DNA from: Rhodospirillales bacterium
GTDB taxonomy: Bacteria > Pseudomonadota > Alphaproteobacteria > Rhodospirillales > WMHbin7
Assembly (NCBI GenBank): GCA_016214125.1
Contig: JACRPC010000006.1
Location: forward strand, 96,779 to 160,778
Reading direction: 5' to 3'
Length of the DNA: 64,000 nucleotides
Shown here: positions 52,555-63,939 of the stretch, piece by piece
Layout: every line of letters starts with the position of its first letter
Numbering within the stretch: position 1 is the first letter of the stretch
Notes under the pieces: generated by a model
The model's input: the letters and a program-made list of their open reading frames with translations, nothing else
Database searches by the model: none
What the model was told of the DNA's origin: nothing
Made by a program: the position numbers and the translations under genes

Positions 52555-53982
52555 TCAGTGGTCGGCGCCCTTGCGCCAGGCCTGATCGGCGACGCGCTTG
52601 CGCACGCTCTCGACCAGGCCGCGCGCCTTGGCGTCGCAGGCCATGCCGTTGGCCAGCGCCAAGGTCGCCCGTTCGATCTCGGCCAAGGATTCGGCGCGCT
52701 CGGTCTTGGCGCGCAGGCGGGCCTCGGCGTCGGCGGCTTGGCGGCCATGCGCCTCGCTGGTGGCGTCGTGAAAGAAGCGGCAGCGGCGGTTGACCATGTG
52801 GGTGAGCGACAGGTTTTGCCACTCGCGCACCGCCGGCTCTTGCAGAAGCTTGGCCGCCTCGGCCTGAAGGGTGACGCTGTTCGGTGCCGGCTTGCCTTCC
52901 AGCCTGGCGACCTCGATCCGGGCCTGGGCGTGGTTGCGCTCGGCCGCCTTCTTGTACCAGGCCAGCGCCCGGGCGCGGTCGGCGCCCACTCCGCTGCCCT
53001 TCTCGTAGATCTGGCCCAGGCGGAAGGCCGAATTGGCAAAGCCCTGCTCGGCGGCCAGGCGATAGAGCATGAGCGCCGCGTCGACATCTTGGGGCACCAG
53101 CTCGCCCCGTTCGGTCAGGCCGCCCAGATAGTCCATGGCGATCAGGCAGTTTTCCTGGATGGCGCGCCTAACGAGATCGAGGCCGGGCCCGGGATCGCGG
53201 GCGATCTCGCGGCCCTCGATCTTCAGGCGGCCGATCATGTAGGAGCCCCAGCAGGAACCTTGTTGGGCGGCTTGGCCGAAGAGGGCGATTGCGGCGCTGA
53301 CGTCCTTGGCACCGCCGCGCCCGCTCAAGCGCCATTGGCCAAGGAGCGCCGACGCCTTGTCGAGCCCTTCCTCGGCCAAGGCCTTTAGCAGCGGGGCTAG
53401 TTCGGTGTCCGGGCGGCTTTTGGCGCCTTCGGCGCGGGCGAAGTCGAGAAAGCGGCGTTCGCGATCCTCGGCGGCGGCCAAGCGGGTGCGCCAGCCGGCG
53501 CCGATCGACGGGTTGCGAAAGGGGCCGGGGCCGGTTTCATAAAGATCGGCCAGGCGGCGCAAGGCCGGGATGATGTTCTTCTCCGCCGCCTTCTTGTAGC
53601 TCTCGATCGCCTTGGCGAGATCGGCCGCGCCGGCCTCGCCGGTTTCCAAAATCCGTCCCAGCTCGTAATGGCCCCAGCCGAAGCCGGTCTCGGCGGCCTT
53701 GCCGATCCAATGCCGTTGCTGGGCGGCATCCTGCGGTACGCCTTTTCCCCGCCGATAGGCCAGGGCCAGGCTGTATTGCGCCATCGGGTGGCCGCGTTGC
53801 GCCGCCTCGGTCAGCCAAGCGAGGTCGTCGGTCTCGATCGGCCGGATGGTGACGGTAAGCGGCACCGGCTGCGGGGCCGGCGCCTTGGGCGCCTCGATGG
53901 CCCAAGCGGGGCGATCGAGGGCCGGCCCGATCAACAGCCCGAACGCCAGGATAACGAGGACGATCCGGAAAGACTTTGACAC
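52555..53982 (-). CDS. Exported Sel1-repeat (SLR) protein
   Basis: The GTG at 53982 has AAAGGATTGC upstream and opens a signal peptide (SKSFRIVLVILAFGLLIGPA, cleaved near AWA). The 475-residue product contains about seven Sel1-type repeats, for example RGHPMAQYSLALAYRRGKGV, AAEQGFANSAFRLGQIYEKG and VGADRARALAWYKKAAERNH. These alpha-alpha repeats mediate protein contacts. The C-terminal 100 residues are non-repeat and contain Cys in NRRCRFFHD and MACDAK. It is the first gene of a probable operon with two MscS-family genes, so it may modulate them; this is inference from position. Confidence 0.87.
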   Translation of the reverse strand: MSKSFRIVLVILAFGLLIGPALDRPAWAIEAPKAPAPQPVPLTVTIRPIETDDLAWLTEAAQRGHPMAQYSLALAYRRGKGVPQDAAQQRHWIGKAAETGFGWGHYELGRILETGEAGAADLAKAIESYKKAAEKNIIPALRRLADLYETGPGPFRNPSIGAGWRTRLAAAEDRERRFLDFARAEGAKSRPDTELAPLLKALAEEGLDKASALLGQWRLSGRGGAKDVSAAIALFGQAAQQGSCWGSYMIGRLKIEGREIARDPGPGLDLVRRAIQENCLIAMDYLGGLTERGELVPQDVDAALMLYRLAAEQGFANSAFRLGQIYEKGSGVGADRARALAWYKKAAERNHAQARIEVARLEGKPAPNSVTLQAEAAKLLQEPAVREWQNLSLTHMVNRRCRFFHDATSEAHGRQAADAEARLRAKTERAESLAEIERATLALANGMACDAKARGLVESVRKRVADQAWRKGADH

Positions 53983-54099
53983 CGCAATCCTTTCGATTCC
54001 TTGCCGATCGGTGCCCAAGGACTCTAGCAGGCGGGATCGGGGCTGACACCAGCCCCGATAATTAATATCAATTCACAATAAATTCATATCCTGTTTATC

Positions 54100-54192
54100 G
54101 TCCAGCAACATGGGGTCGTTATCGTCTGCGCATCAGGCATTTTGATCCCGCACCTCAATCCGCGACGGCCCAAACCGTCGCGGAATTTTTTT
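54100..54192 (+). ncRNA. Candidate small RNA ending in an orphan terminator
   Basis: A textbook terminator (CCGCGACGG with CCGTCGCGG, 54160-54183, then AATTTTTTT) points rightward, but no rightward gene lies upstream: the Sel1 gene starts leftward at 53982. The AT-rich stretch 54055-54100 could hold a promoter. The 5' end is a guess. Confidence 0.4.
54160..54192 (+). terminator. Orphan rho-independent terminator
   Basis: A perfect 9-bp stem with a CCCAAA loop is followed by AATTTTTTT on the rightward strand. No T run exists in the leftward direction, so it cannot be assigned to the leftward gene ending near 54239. Confidence 0.85.
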
Positions 54193-54238
54193 GGCCATGT
54201 TTCAAGCGTCTTGGGTCAGCCGATTTCGTCCCGCTCGA

Positions 54239-54676
54239 TTAGGCCCAGCCAGCGGCCGTAATTCTGGGCCAGCGTGTCGGGTCCGGCGGCCGAGAGGAGT
54301 GAGCGAGTACACCAACGCCCCTACACCACGCGCCGGGACACGACCAGAACTTGAGGCCTGATATTTCGTACCAAGTTCCATAGATGTCTTCCCGACAGCC
54401 CTGCATGAACCAGTCACGGCTGGGAAAGTCCTTCATTGGCCGGCCGTATTCGAGCAGCCGGATGTCTTCGTCGCTAAGTTTTTCCGAGCGATAGGCCTCG
54501 TAATCGCCAGGACCGATCGGCTCGCGCTTGACTCGTTTGACCTTCGCCACCGCCTCGCCGGCGGCGCAAACCAAGCCGATCGCGAGCATCAGCGCCAGGC
54601 CGAAACGCGAAAGAGGGAAAAGGCAGACGGAACGAACTACGCCAAGCTCCGGGCGCAATAAGGGCGTATTCGCCAA
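54239..54676 (-). CDS. Exported protein of unknown function, possibly frameshifted at the 3' end
   Basis: The 145-codon frame has a hydrophobic segment (RFGLALMLAIGLVCAAGEAV) that looks like a signal peptide, then a protein-like region (EAYRSEKLSDEDIRLLEYGR, CREDIYGTWYEISGLKFW). Its last 25 residues (SRPPDPTRWPRITAAG) do not look like protein. In another frame of the same strand the end reads SAAGPDTLAQNYGRWLGLIE and RDEIG before a stop at 54216, which does. A one-base insertion or deletion between about 54280 and 54330 would join them. The start codon (TTG at 54676) is uncertain. Confidence 0.5.
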   Translation of the reverse strand: MANTPLLRPELGVVRSVCLFPLSRFGLALMLAIGLVCAAGEAVAKVKRVKREPIGPGDYEAYRSEKLSDEDIRLLEYGRPMKDFPSRDWFMQGCREDIYGTWYEISGLKFWSCPGAWCRGVGVLAHSSRPPDPTRWPRITAAGWA

Positions 54677-54982
54677 ACATGCTACCGTTGCGGGCTGGGC
54701 GTGTCAAGCATAAATTTATGTTATGTTCCTCTTTAATTCGCATTTATCCTTCGCAATTATCAAGCATGAAACCGCAAATTAGGCAGAAATCATGAAGGGA
54801 TCAGACCTTTCAAAGACATACAGCGCCGCTCTATGAAAACACTAATTCCAATATGCATATGCATTTCTTGCTTTGCTGCAATGCAAAAATTGCGGCTGTC
54901 AGGATCGCGGAAACGCTCTATCTTGAGATTGTGATTGTAACAACGATCCAGACCGGATCGAACTCCGACCCCGAGGTGAACC
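54677..54982. other. AT-rich intergenic region before the DUF1127 gene
   Basis: No gene is supported in these 306 bases. The stretch is unusually AT-rich and contains the self-complementary ATGCATATGCAT (54855-54866). A promoter for the DUF1127 gene is expected; TTGAGATTGTGATTGTAACA near 54921 could be part of it. Confidence 0.5.
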
Positions 54983-55339
54983 ATGAACGCCCAATATCCG
55001 ATCAACTCCCACGGCCTTTCGCCGGTCGAATTCTCCGCCGCCGTCGCCCGCGCCCACGCCGAGCGTGGCGCCATTCTGGGCCGTTTGGTGGCGTTCGGCC
55101 TTGGGGCCGCTCGGGCGGTGGTGACCGCTTTCAAGGCTTGGCGCGAGCGCGAGACGCTGCGCCACGAGCTTTCCCAGATGACCGATTTCGAACTGGCCGA
55201 TATCGGCCTGGTGCGCTCCGACATCGAGGCGGTCGTCACCGGCACCTACCATGTCGAGCCGGAATCGCCCAAGGCTCTCCAGGCCGCCAACCAGCATCAT
55301 CCGCTGCCCGAGAAGGATAGCGGTCGCCTGGCGGCCTAA
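54983..55339 (+). CDS. DUF1127 domain protein
   Basis: The 118-residue protein contains a DUF1127 module at about residues 50-82 (FKAWRERETLRHELSQMTDF, then ELADIGLVRSDI), the arginine-rich L..M.D.EL.DIGL.R.di motif. In other alphaproteobacteria small DUF1127 proteins affect RNA turnover and phosphate or stress responses; this one is longer, with an N-terminal extension and a C-terminal tail. The ATG has CCCGAGGTGAACC upstream. It is monocistronic with its own terminator. Confidence 0.87.
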   Translation: MNAQYPINSHGLSPVEFSAAVARAHAERGAILGRLVAFGLGAARAVVTAFKAWRERETLRHELSQMTDFELADIGLVRSDIEAVVTGTYHVEPESPKALQAANQHHPLPEKDSGRLAA

Positions 55340-55396
55340 GCTCTGCCTGATCGATAGTCCTGTACCCTATTCCTGATTCTTCCTCCCTAACCCTTG

Positions 55397-55431
55397 CGGC
55401 CTCTTCCCCCCCGGAAGAGGCCGTTTTTTTT
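55397..55431 (+). terminator. Rho-independent terminator of the DUF1127 gene
   Basis: CGGCCTCTTCC pairs with GGAAGAGGCCG over 11 bp and is followed by eight T. Confidence 0.93.
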
Positions 55432-55451
55432 GCCGGGTGGTTGATGATCGG

Positions 55452-55655
55452 GGAGAGCGGGCAAGGCCCGCGACTGGGCCATTGAGGCCCCGCGCGCCCG
55501 TGCGCGCGCAAGCCAAGAGGCCCGGACGGGCCCCGCCGGCGCTTGAGGCCAATAATGGAGAGCGGGCAAGGCCCGCGACTGGGCCGTTGAGGCCCCGCGC
55601 GCCCATGCGCGCGCAAGCCAAGGGGCCCGGACGGACCCCGCCGGCGCTTGAGGCC
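55452..55655 (+). repeat. 105-bp tandem duplication, two units
   Basis: Units begin at 55452 and 55557 with GGAGAGCGGGCAAGGCCCGC and end CGCCGGCGCTTGAGGCC. They differ at only a handful of positions. Each contains the hairpins GCGGGC-AAG-GCCCGC and a run of alternating CG. No reading frame here looks coding. Confidence 0.92.
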
Positions 55656-55741
55656 AAATCAACATGAGTTGCTCCGAATCGCCGCCTGTGGCACAAACAG
55701 GCGCCCGATGTGGCAGTGCAACACAAGCCGACGAGGTTCCG

Positions 55742-56614
55742 ATGACCCGACGCGTGCGCAAGGCGGTGTTTCCGGTGGGTGGCATGGGCACCCGATTCCT
55801 GCCCGCCACCAAGGCGATGCCCAAGGAAATGCTCCCGGTGGTCGACAAGCCGCTGATCCAATACGCGGTCGAGGAAGCGCAGGCGGCCGGGATCGAGCAT
55901 TTCATTTTCGTCACCGGCCGCGGCAAGACGGCGCTCGAGGATCATTTCGACGCCGCCCCCCAGCTCGAACGCCTTCTGCTCGAGCGGCGCAAGACCAAGG
56001 AGATCGAGGCCGTCACCTCCTGGATGCCGAAATCGGGCCAGGTCTCCTACACCCGCCAGCAAGAGCCGATGGGTTTGGGCCACGCCGTCTGGTGCGCCCG
56101 CGATTTGGTGGGCGACGAGCCCTTTGCGGTTCTGCTGCCCGACGATCTGGTGCGCGCCCCGGTGCCCTGCCTGCGCCAGATGGTCGATGCCTGGGTCGAG
56201 GTCGGCGGCAACATCGTCGCCGTCATGGACGTGCCCAGGGAGCACACCAAGCGCTACGGCATCTTGGACGTCGCCAAGGATGACGGCCGCCTGGCCCGCG
56301 CCAAGGGGTTGGTGGAAAAGCCCGAGCCCGATCAGGCGCCCTCGACGCTCTCCATCATCGGCCGCTACATCCTGCATCCCAAGGTGTTCGAGCATCTGGA
56401 GCTGATGCAGCGCGGCGCCGGCGGCGAAATCCAGCTTACCGACGCCCTGGCCAAGACCATCGGCAGCATTCCCTTCCACGGCCTGCGCTTCGAGGGCCAG
56501 CGCTTCGATTGCGGCGACAAGGTGGGCTTCCTGCACGCCAACGTGGTCTATGGGCTCGATCGGCCCGATCTGGCCGACGATTTCCGCGCCGCCCTGAAAA
56601 GCATTCCCATCTGA
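55742..56614 (+). CDS. galU: UTP-glucose-1-phosphate uridylyltransferase
   Basis: The 290-residue enzyme makes UDP-glucose from glucose-1-phosphate and UTP. The nucleotide-binding start AVFPVGGMGTRFLPATKAMP with KEMLPVVDKP is the GalU signature. LGHAVWCARDLVGDEPFAVL, LPDDLV and VEKPEPDQAPSTLSIIGRYI follow. The ATG at 55742 has a GAGG upstream; in-frame codons before it do not look like protein. It is the first gene of a nucleotide-sugar operon with ugd 22 bases downstream. Confidence 0.96.
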   Translation: MTRRVRKAVFPVGGMGTRFLPATKAMPKEMLPVVDKPLIQYAVEEAQAAGIEHFIFVTGRGKTALEDHFDAAPQLERLLLERRKTKEIEAVTSWMPKSGQVSYTRQQEPMGLGHAVWCARDLVGDEPFAVLLPDDLVRAPVPCLRQMVDAWVEVGGNIVAVMDVPREHTKRYGILDVAKDDGRLARAKGLVEKPEPDQAPSTLSIIGRYILHPKVFEHLELMQRGAGGEIQLTDALAKTIGSIPFHGLRFEGQRFDCGDKVGFLHANVVYGLDRPDLADDFRAALKSIPI

Positions 56615-56636
56615 TCGTCGGCCAAGGATCCTCGCC

Positions 56637-57959
56637 ATGCGCGTCACCATGATCGGCACCGGCTATGTCGGGTTGGTTTCCGGGGCCTGCTTTTCCGAAT
56701 TCGGCGTTTCGGTCACCTGCGTCGACAAGGACCAGACGAAGATCGAAGGCCTGAAACGGGGCCAGATGCCGATCTACGAGCCGGGTCTCGACAAGCTGGT
56801 GGCCGACAACGTCGCCGACGGAAGGCTTGCCTTCACCACCGATCTCGCTCCGGCGGTCCGGGGCGCCGATGCGGTCTTCATTGCGGTCGGCACGCCGTCG
56901 CGCCGGGGCGACGGGCATGCCGATCTCTCCTATGTCTACGCCGCCGCCAAGGAGATCGCCGCCGCGCTCACCGGCTACACGGTGGTGGTGACCAAATCGA
57001 CGGTGCCGGTGGGCACCGGGCGCGAGGTCGAACGCATCATCCGCGAGACCAACCCGAAGGCCGAGTTCGACGTGGTGTCGAACCCCGAATTCCTGCGCGA
57101 GGGCTCGGCGATCAGCGATTTCATGCGCCCCGACCGGGTGGTGATCGGCACCGTGTCCGAGAAGGCGCAGAACGTCATGCGCCGGCTCTATCGGCCGCTC
57201 TATCTGATCGAAACGCCGATTCTGTTCACCGGCCGCGAAACCGCCGAGCTGACCAAATACGCCGCCAACGCCTTCCTGGCGGTGAAAATCACCTTCATCA
57301 ACGAGGTGGCCGATCTGTGCGAGAAGGTGGGGGCCGACGTCCACGACGTCGCCAAGGGCATCGGGCTCGACGGGCGCATCGGCAAGAAGTTCCTCCATCC
57401 CGGTCCCGGCTATGGCGGCTCGTGCTTCCCCAAGGACACGCTGGCCATGGTGCGCACGGCCAGGGATCACGACGCGCCGGTGCGCATCGTCGAAACCGTG
57501 GTCGACATCAACGACAAGCGCAAGAAGCGGATGGCCGACAAGGTGGTGGAAGCCTGCGGCGGTTCCGTCACGGGCAAGACGATCGCCGTTCTGGGCGTCA
57601 CCTTCAAGCCCAACACCGACGACATGCGCGACGCCCCCAGCCTGGAGATCCTGCCCGCCCTGATCAAGGCCGGCGCCAAGGTGCGCGCCTTCGATCCCGA
57701 AGGCATGGCGGAAGCGAAGAAGATGATGGACGGCATCGATTGGTGCAAGGACGCCTACGCGACGCTTCCCGGCGCCGATTGCCTGCTCATCATCACCGAA
57801 TGGAACGAGTTCCGCGCCCTTGATCTTGGTCGCGTCAAGGAGCTTTTGAAGGCGCCGGTGATGGTCGATCTGCGCAACATCTACAATCCGGGCGAAATGG
57901 CGGCCGCCGGCTTTCGCTATTCCTGCGTCGGCCGTCCGGTGGCCGACAGCCGGGACTAG
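56637..57959 (+). CDS. ugd: UDP-glucose 6-dehydrogenase
   Basis: The 440-residue enzyme oxidises UDP-glucose to UDP-glucuronate with two NAD. The N-terminal NAD domain has MIGTGYVGLVSGACFSEFG. The substrate and catalytic motif is HPGPGYGGSCFPKDTLAMVR, with the active-site Cys. The C-terminal UDP-binding part has LGVTFKPNTDDMRDAPSLEI. It follows galU, which makes its substrate, and precedes a small basic ORF and two phosphohexomutases, so the operon can supply acidic sugar donors for surface polysaccharide. Confidence 0.97.
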   Translation: MRVTMIGTGYVGLVSGACFSEFGVSVTCVDKDQTKIEGLKRGQMPIYEPGLDKLVADNVADGRLAFTTDLAPAVRGADAVFIAVGTPSRRGDGHADLSYVYAAAKEIAAALTGYTVVVTKSTVPVGTGREVERIIRETNPKAEFDVVSNPEFLREGSAISDFMRPDRVVIGTVSEKAQNVMRRLYRPLYLIETPILFTGRETAELTKYAANAFLAVKITFINEVADLCEKVGADVHDVAKGIGLDGRIGKKFLHPGPGYGGSCFPKDTLAMVRTARDHDAPVRIVETVVDINDKRKKRMADKVVEACGGSVTGKTIAVLGVTFKPNTDDMRDAPSLEILPALIKAGAKVRAFDPEGMAEAKKMMDGIDWCKDAYATLPGADCLLIITEWNEFRALDLGRVKELLKAPVMVDLRNIYNPGEMAAAGFRYSCVGRPVADSRD

Positions 57960-57963
57960 GATC

Positions 57964-58143
57964 ATGAAGAACGGAAACCGGACGCGCGTCCGCCGCAAGA
58001 CGATGGCGGAGTCTTTGGCGACCGACCGCTCACCGAAATCGCCCAAGCGGGCTGCCGCGTTGCGCCGTCTTGACGCCCTCATGCGCCGCGGTCTTCCGCT
58101 GGGCGGCGGTCGGTTCGATCGCGAGCTGGCGCACGAACGCTAG
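57964..58143 (+). CDS. Small basic protein, antitoxin-like C-terminus
   Basis: A 59-codon frame starts with ATG four bases after the ugd stop. It is rich in Arg and Lys at the N-terminus (MKNGNRTRVRRKTMAESLAT) and ends ALMRRGLPLGGGRFDRELAH followed by ER. The ending resembles C-termini of some VapB-type antitoxins (RGL.LGG..F.R...HER). No toxin gene follows; pgm comes next. Coding status rests on its position in the operon and its protein-like end. It may be a real small gene or a remnant. Confidence 0.5.
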   Translation: MKNGNRTRVRRKTMAESLATDRSPKSPKRAAALRRLDALMRRGLPLGGGRFDRELAHER

Positions 58144-58211
58144 GCCGCCCCGGTACCGCCCCCATGCGGCTCCCGAGCCCCCCTCGTCAAGGCGCGGAGG
58201 GCGCGCTATAA

Positions 58212-61276
<3,065 letters not shown>

Positions 61277-61311
61277 GGGACGCCGGCGATCAGGCGGCGG
61301 CAGCCCGAGCC

Positions 61312-61359
61312 TTGAACCGCCCCCTACTTGAACCGCCCCCTACTTGAACCGCATCGTGT
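61312..61359 (-). repeat. 16-bp tandem repeat containing the stop codon of the downstream hydroxylase gene
   Basis: On the leftward strand CGGTTCAAGTAGGGGG recurs with a 16-base period, giving three CGGTTCAAG copies. The innermost copy encodes the last residues RFK and the stop TAG of the hydroxylase; the outer copies repeat them past the gene. Confidence 0.85.
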
Positions 61360-63601
61360 AGTTCTGCAGCACCGCGTAGGGGTTGGGGGTTGGCACCGCC
61401 CAGCCCAGTTCGGCCGCCGCGTGGCGGCTCCAGTAGGGATCGAAGAGATGGGCACGCGCCAGCACCACCAGATCGGCGCGCCCGGCCGCCAGAATGCCGT
61501 TGGCGTCGTTGTAGGATTGGATGTTGCCGACCGTCATGGTGGGCACATCGGCTTCCAGTCGCACCCGCTCGGAAAACGGCGTCTGGAACAGGCGGCCATA
61601 GACCGGCTGCTGATGCTCGACCACCTGGCCGGCCGAGACGTCGATGATGTCGGCGCCGGCGCGCTTCAAGATCGCCGCCACCGCCACCGCGTCGTCAGGC
61701 GTGAAGCCGCCATCCGCCCAATCGGTGGCCGAGATGCGCACGCTCATCGGCTTGCGTTCGGGCCAGGCGGCCCGGCAGGCCTCGAAGACTTCCAAGGGAT
61801 AGCGCAGCCGGTTGCCGAGCGAGCCGCCATATTCGTCGGTGCGCGTGTTGGCCAAGGGCGAGAGAAAGGTCGAGAGCAGATAGCCATGGGCAAAATGGAT
61901 CTCCACCAGATCGAAGCCGGCGCGAACCGCCTTTTCCACCGCGCCCACGAACTCGCCCTTCACCCAATCCATGTCGGCCCGGCTCATGGCGCGCGGCGTG
62001 AGGTTGGCCTCGGAATAGGCGATGGCCGAAGGCGCCAGGATTTCCCAATTGCCTTGGTCGAGCTTGCTTTCCTTGCCCTCCCAGGGAAGCTTGGTCGAGC
62101 CGCGCCGCCCGGAATGGCAAAGCTGGATGCCGATCTTGGTTTCGCCCTCGGCATGGACGAAATCGACGATCCGCTTCCAGGCCGTCACATGCGCCTCGTC
62201 GTAAAGGCCGGCGCAGCCCAGCGTGATGCGGCCCTGGGGCGACACCGCGGTCGATTCGGTCATCACCAGCCCGGCGCCGCCCACCGCCCGGCTGCCCAGA
62301 TGCACCATGTGCCAATCGCCGACCACGCCGTTCTGGGCCCGATACTGGCACATCGGCGAAACCACGACCCGGTTGGGCAGGGTAAGGTCGCGCAGCCGGA
62401 GGGGCGTGAAGATCGGCGGCGGCACCGGACCCTTGGGGCGCTTTTGGCCCAAGGTGGCATAGGCGCGATCGGCGAACCAGCGCTCGGTCTTCTCGGCGGT
62501 CTCGGGATCGCGGTTGCGCAGATTCTCGTGGTCGATGCGCAGCGAGCGGGTGAGCAGGCTGTAGGCGAACTGCACCGGCTCGAGCTTTTCGAACACCGGC
62601 TCGATGCGTTCGAACCATTCCATCGACACCTGGGCCGAGCGCTGCAGGCTGTCGACCACCGGCTGGCGCATGGCCTGGAAGGCGGCCAGCGCTTCTTGCA
62701 GATCGGGATAGATGGCCATCGAGGACACCAGGGCGATGGCGTCCTCCATGGCCAGCTTGGTGCCCGAGCCGATCGAGAAATGCGCCGAATGGAGCGCGTC
62801 GCCCAGAAGCACGATGTTCTTGTGAAAATAGCGGCCGTTCTTGACCCTGGGAAAGCTGCGCCAGATCGAATTGTTGGTGAGCAGCCTTTCGCCCTTCAGC
62901 TCGTCCTTGAACAAATTGGTGGCGAAGGCCACGGTGTCGGTCTCGCTGGCCTTTTCCAGCGCCGCCTTCTTCCAGGCGCCCTCGCTGGTCTCCAAGATGA
63001 AGGTCGAATGGCCGGGCATGTATTGGTAGCAATGCGCCACCCAAAGCCCATTGGCGTCCCGCTTCAATAGGAAGTTGAAGGAGTCGAAGGGCTTGCTGGT
63101 GCCCAGCCAAACGAACTTGTTGGGCCGGATCTGGATGTCGGTCTCGAATTTGTCTTCGTATTTGGCGCGGATGAAGCTCGAAATGCCGTCGCCCGCCACC
63201 ACCAGATCGTGCTTCAGATAGGGGCGGATGTCCCTGACCTCGGTGTTGTGATGGACGCGCACGCCCAGTTCGACGGCGCGTTCTTCGAGAATGGTGATCA
63301 GCTTCAGGCGCTGCATGCCGGCGAAGCCATGCCCGGTCGAGCGCACGGTCCGGCCCTTGAAGGAGAGCGTGATGTCGTCCCAATGGACGAACTGGTCGGT
63401 GATCCGCTTGTGGGTCTGGGCGTCGGCCTGGCGGAAATTCTCCATGGTCGAATCCGAGAAGACCACCCCGAAGCCCCAGGTCATGTTGGGCGGGTTGCGC
63501 TCGTAGATGTCGATCTCGGCGTCGGGCCGCAGTTGCTTCAAGAGCAGCGAGAAATAAAGCGAGGCGGGGCCGCCGCCGATGCAGGCGATCGAAAGGGACA
63601 T
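61340..63601 (-). CDS. Salicylyl-CoA 5-hydroxylase-type FAD monooxygenase/OYE-like fusion
   Basis: The 753-residue protein joins two enzymes. Residues 1-about 385 are a flavoprotein monooxygenase with [34 protein letters not shown] and [20 protein letters not shown]. Residues about 395-753 are an Old Yellow Enzyme-like FMN domain with [33 protein letters not shown] and [20 protein letters not shown]. This architecture is known from 2-aminobenzoyl-CoA monooxygenase/reductase and from salicylyl-CoA 5-hydroxylase; which substrate applies is not visible. The ATG at 63601 is preferred over 63610 for spacing from AAGG. It stands alone; no CoA ligase gene is nearby in the window. Confidence 0.92.
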   Translation of the reverse strand: MSLSIACIGGGPASLYFSLLLKQLRPDAEIDIYERNPPNMTWGFGVVFSDSTMENFRQADAQTHKRITDQFVHWDDITLSFKGRTVRSTGHGFAGMQRLKLITILEERAVELGVRVHHNTEVRDIRPYLKHDLVVAGDGISSFIRAKYEDKFETDIQIRPNKFVWLGTSKPFDSFNFLLKRDANGLWVAHCYQYMPGHSTFILETSEGAWKKAALEKASETDTVAFATNLFKDELKGERLLTNNSIWRSFPRVKNGRYFHKNIVLLGDALHSAHFSIGSGTKLAMEDAIALVSSMAIYPDLQEALAAFQAMRQPVVDSLQRSAQVSMEWFERIEPVFEKLEPVQFAYSLLTRSLRIDHENLRNRDPETAEKTERWFADRAYATLGQKRPKGPVPPPIFTPLRLRDLTLPNRVVVSPMCQYRAQNGVVGDWHMVHLGSRAVGGAGLVMTESTAVSPQGRITLGCAGLYDEAHVTAWKRIVDFVHAEGETKIGIQLCHSGRRGSTKLPWEGKESKLDQGNWEILAPSAIAYSEANLTPRAMSRADMDWVKGEFVGAVEKAVRAGFDLVEIHFAHGYLLSTFLSPLANTRTDEYGGSLGNRLRYPLEVFEACRAAWPERKPMSVRISATDWADGGFTPDDAVAVAAILKRAGADIIDVSAGQVVEHQQPVYGRLFQTPFSERVRLEADVPTMTVGNIQSYNDANGILAAGRADLVVLARAHLFDPYWSRHAAAELGWAVPTPNPYAVLQNYTMRFK

Positions 63602-63939
63602 CCGAACCATCCTTTTTTTGAATCACTCTAGATCGCGGTAGCCTAATCAGGCCCGCCCACCAACACAAAGTAAAATTAAACGGCGATGAATGACAAGCCG
63701 GGCCGGTGAATTTGGGCGATCGCCGGTTCTGCGACGCTCTTGCAACCGGACCAAAGGAGCCGACGATCGCCCAGCGGTCCTTTTTGTATGCACATCAATC
63801 CTTGTGTACCGCTAAAGGTACCGCCAATAATGTTCCGGCAAATCGGGTTCGATCTTGCCCTAGCACTACTTTGGCATATTAAGCTATTGTTATTACTTAG
63901 TGGTTTATTGTTCCCGCTTGATCGATGGCGGGAGGCGGC
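63602..63939. other. AT-rich spacer before a probable insertion element
   Basis: No gene is supported. A 97-codon leftward frame (63676-63969) has Ser/Asn/Arg-rich composition without ribosome binding site. The stretch is AT-rich compared with the rest, with TATTGTTATTACTTAGTGGT near 63890, and may contain the terminal repeat of the element that starts at the edge. Confidence 0.5.
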
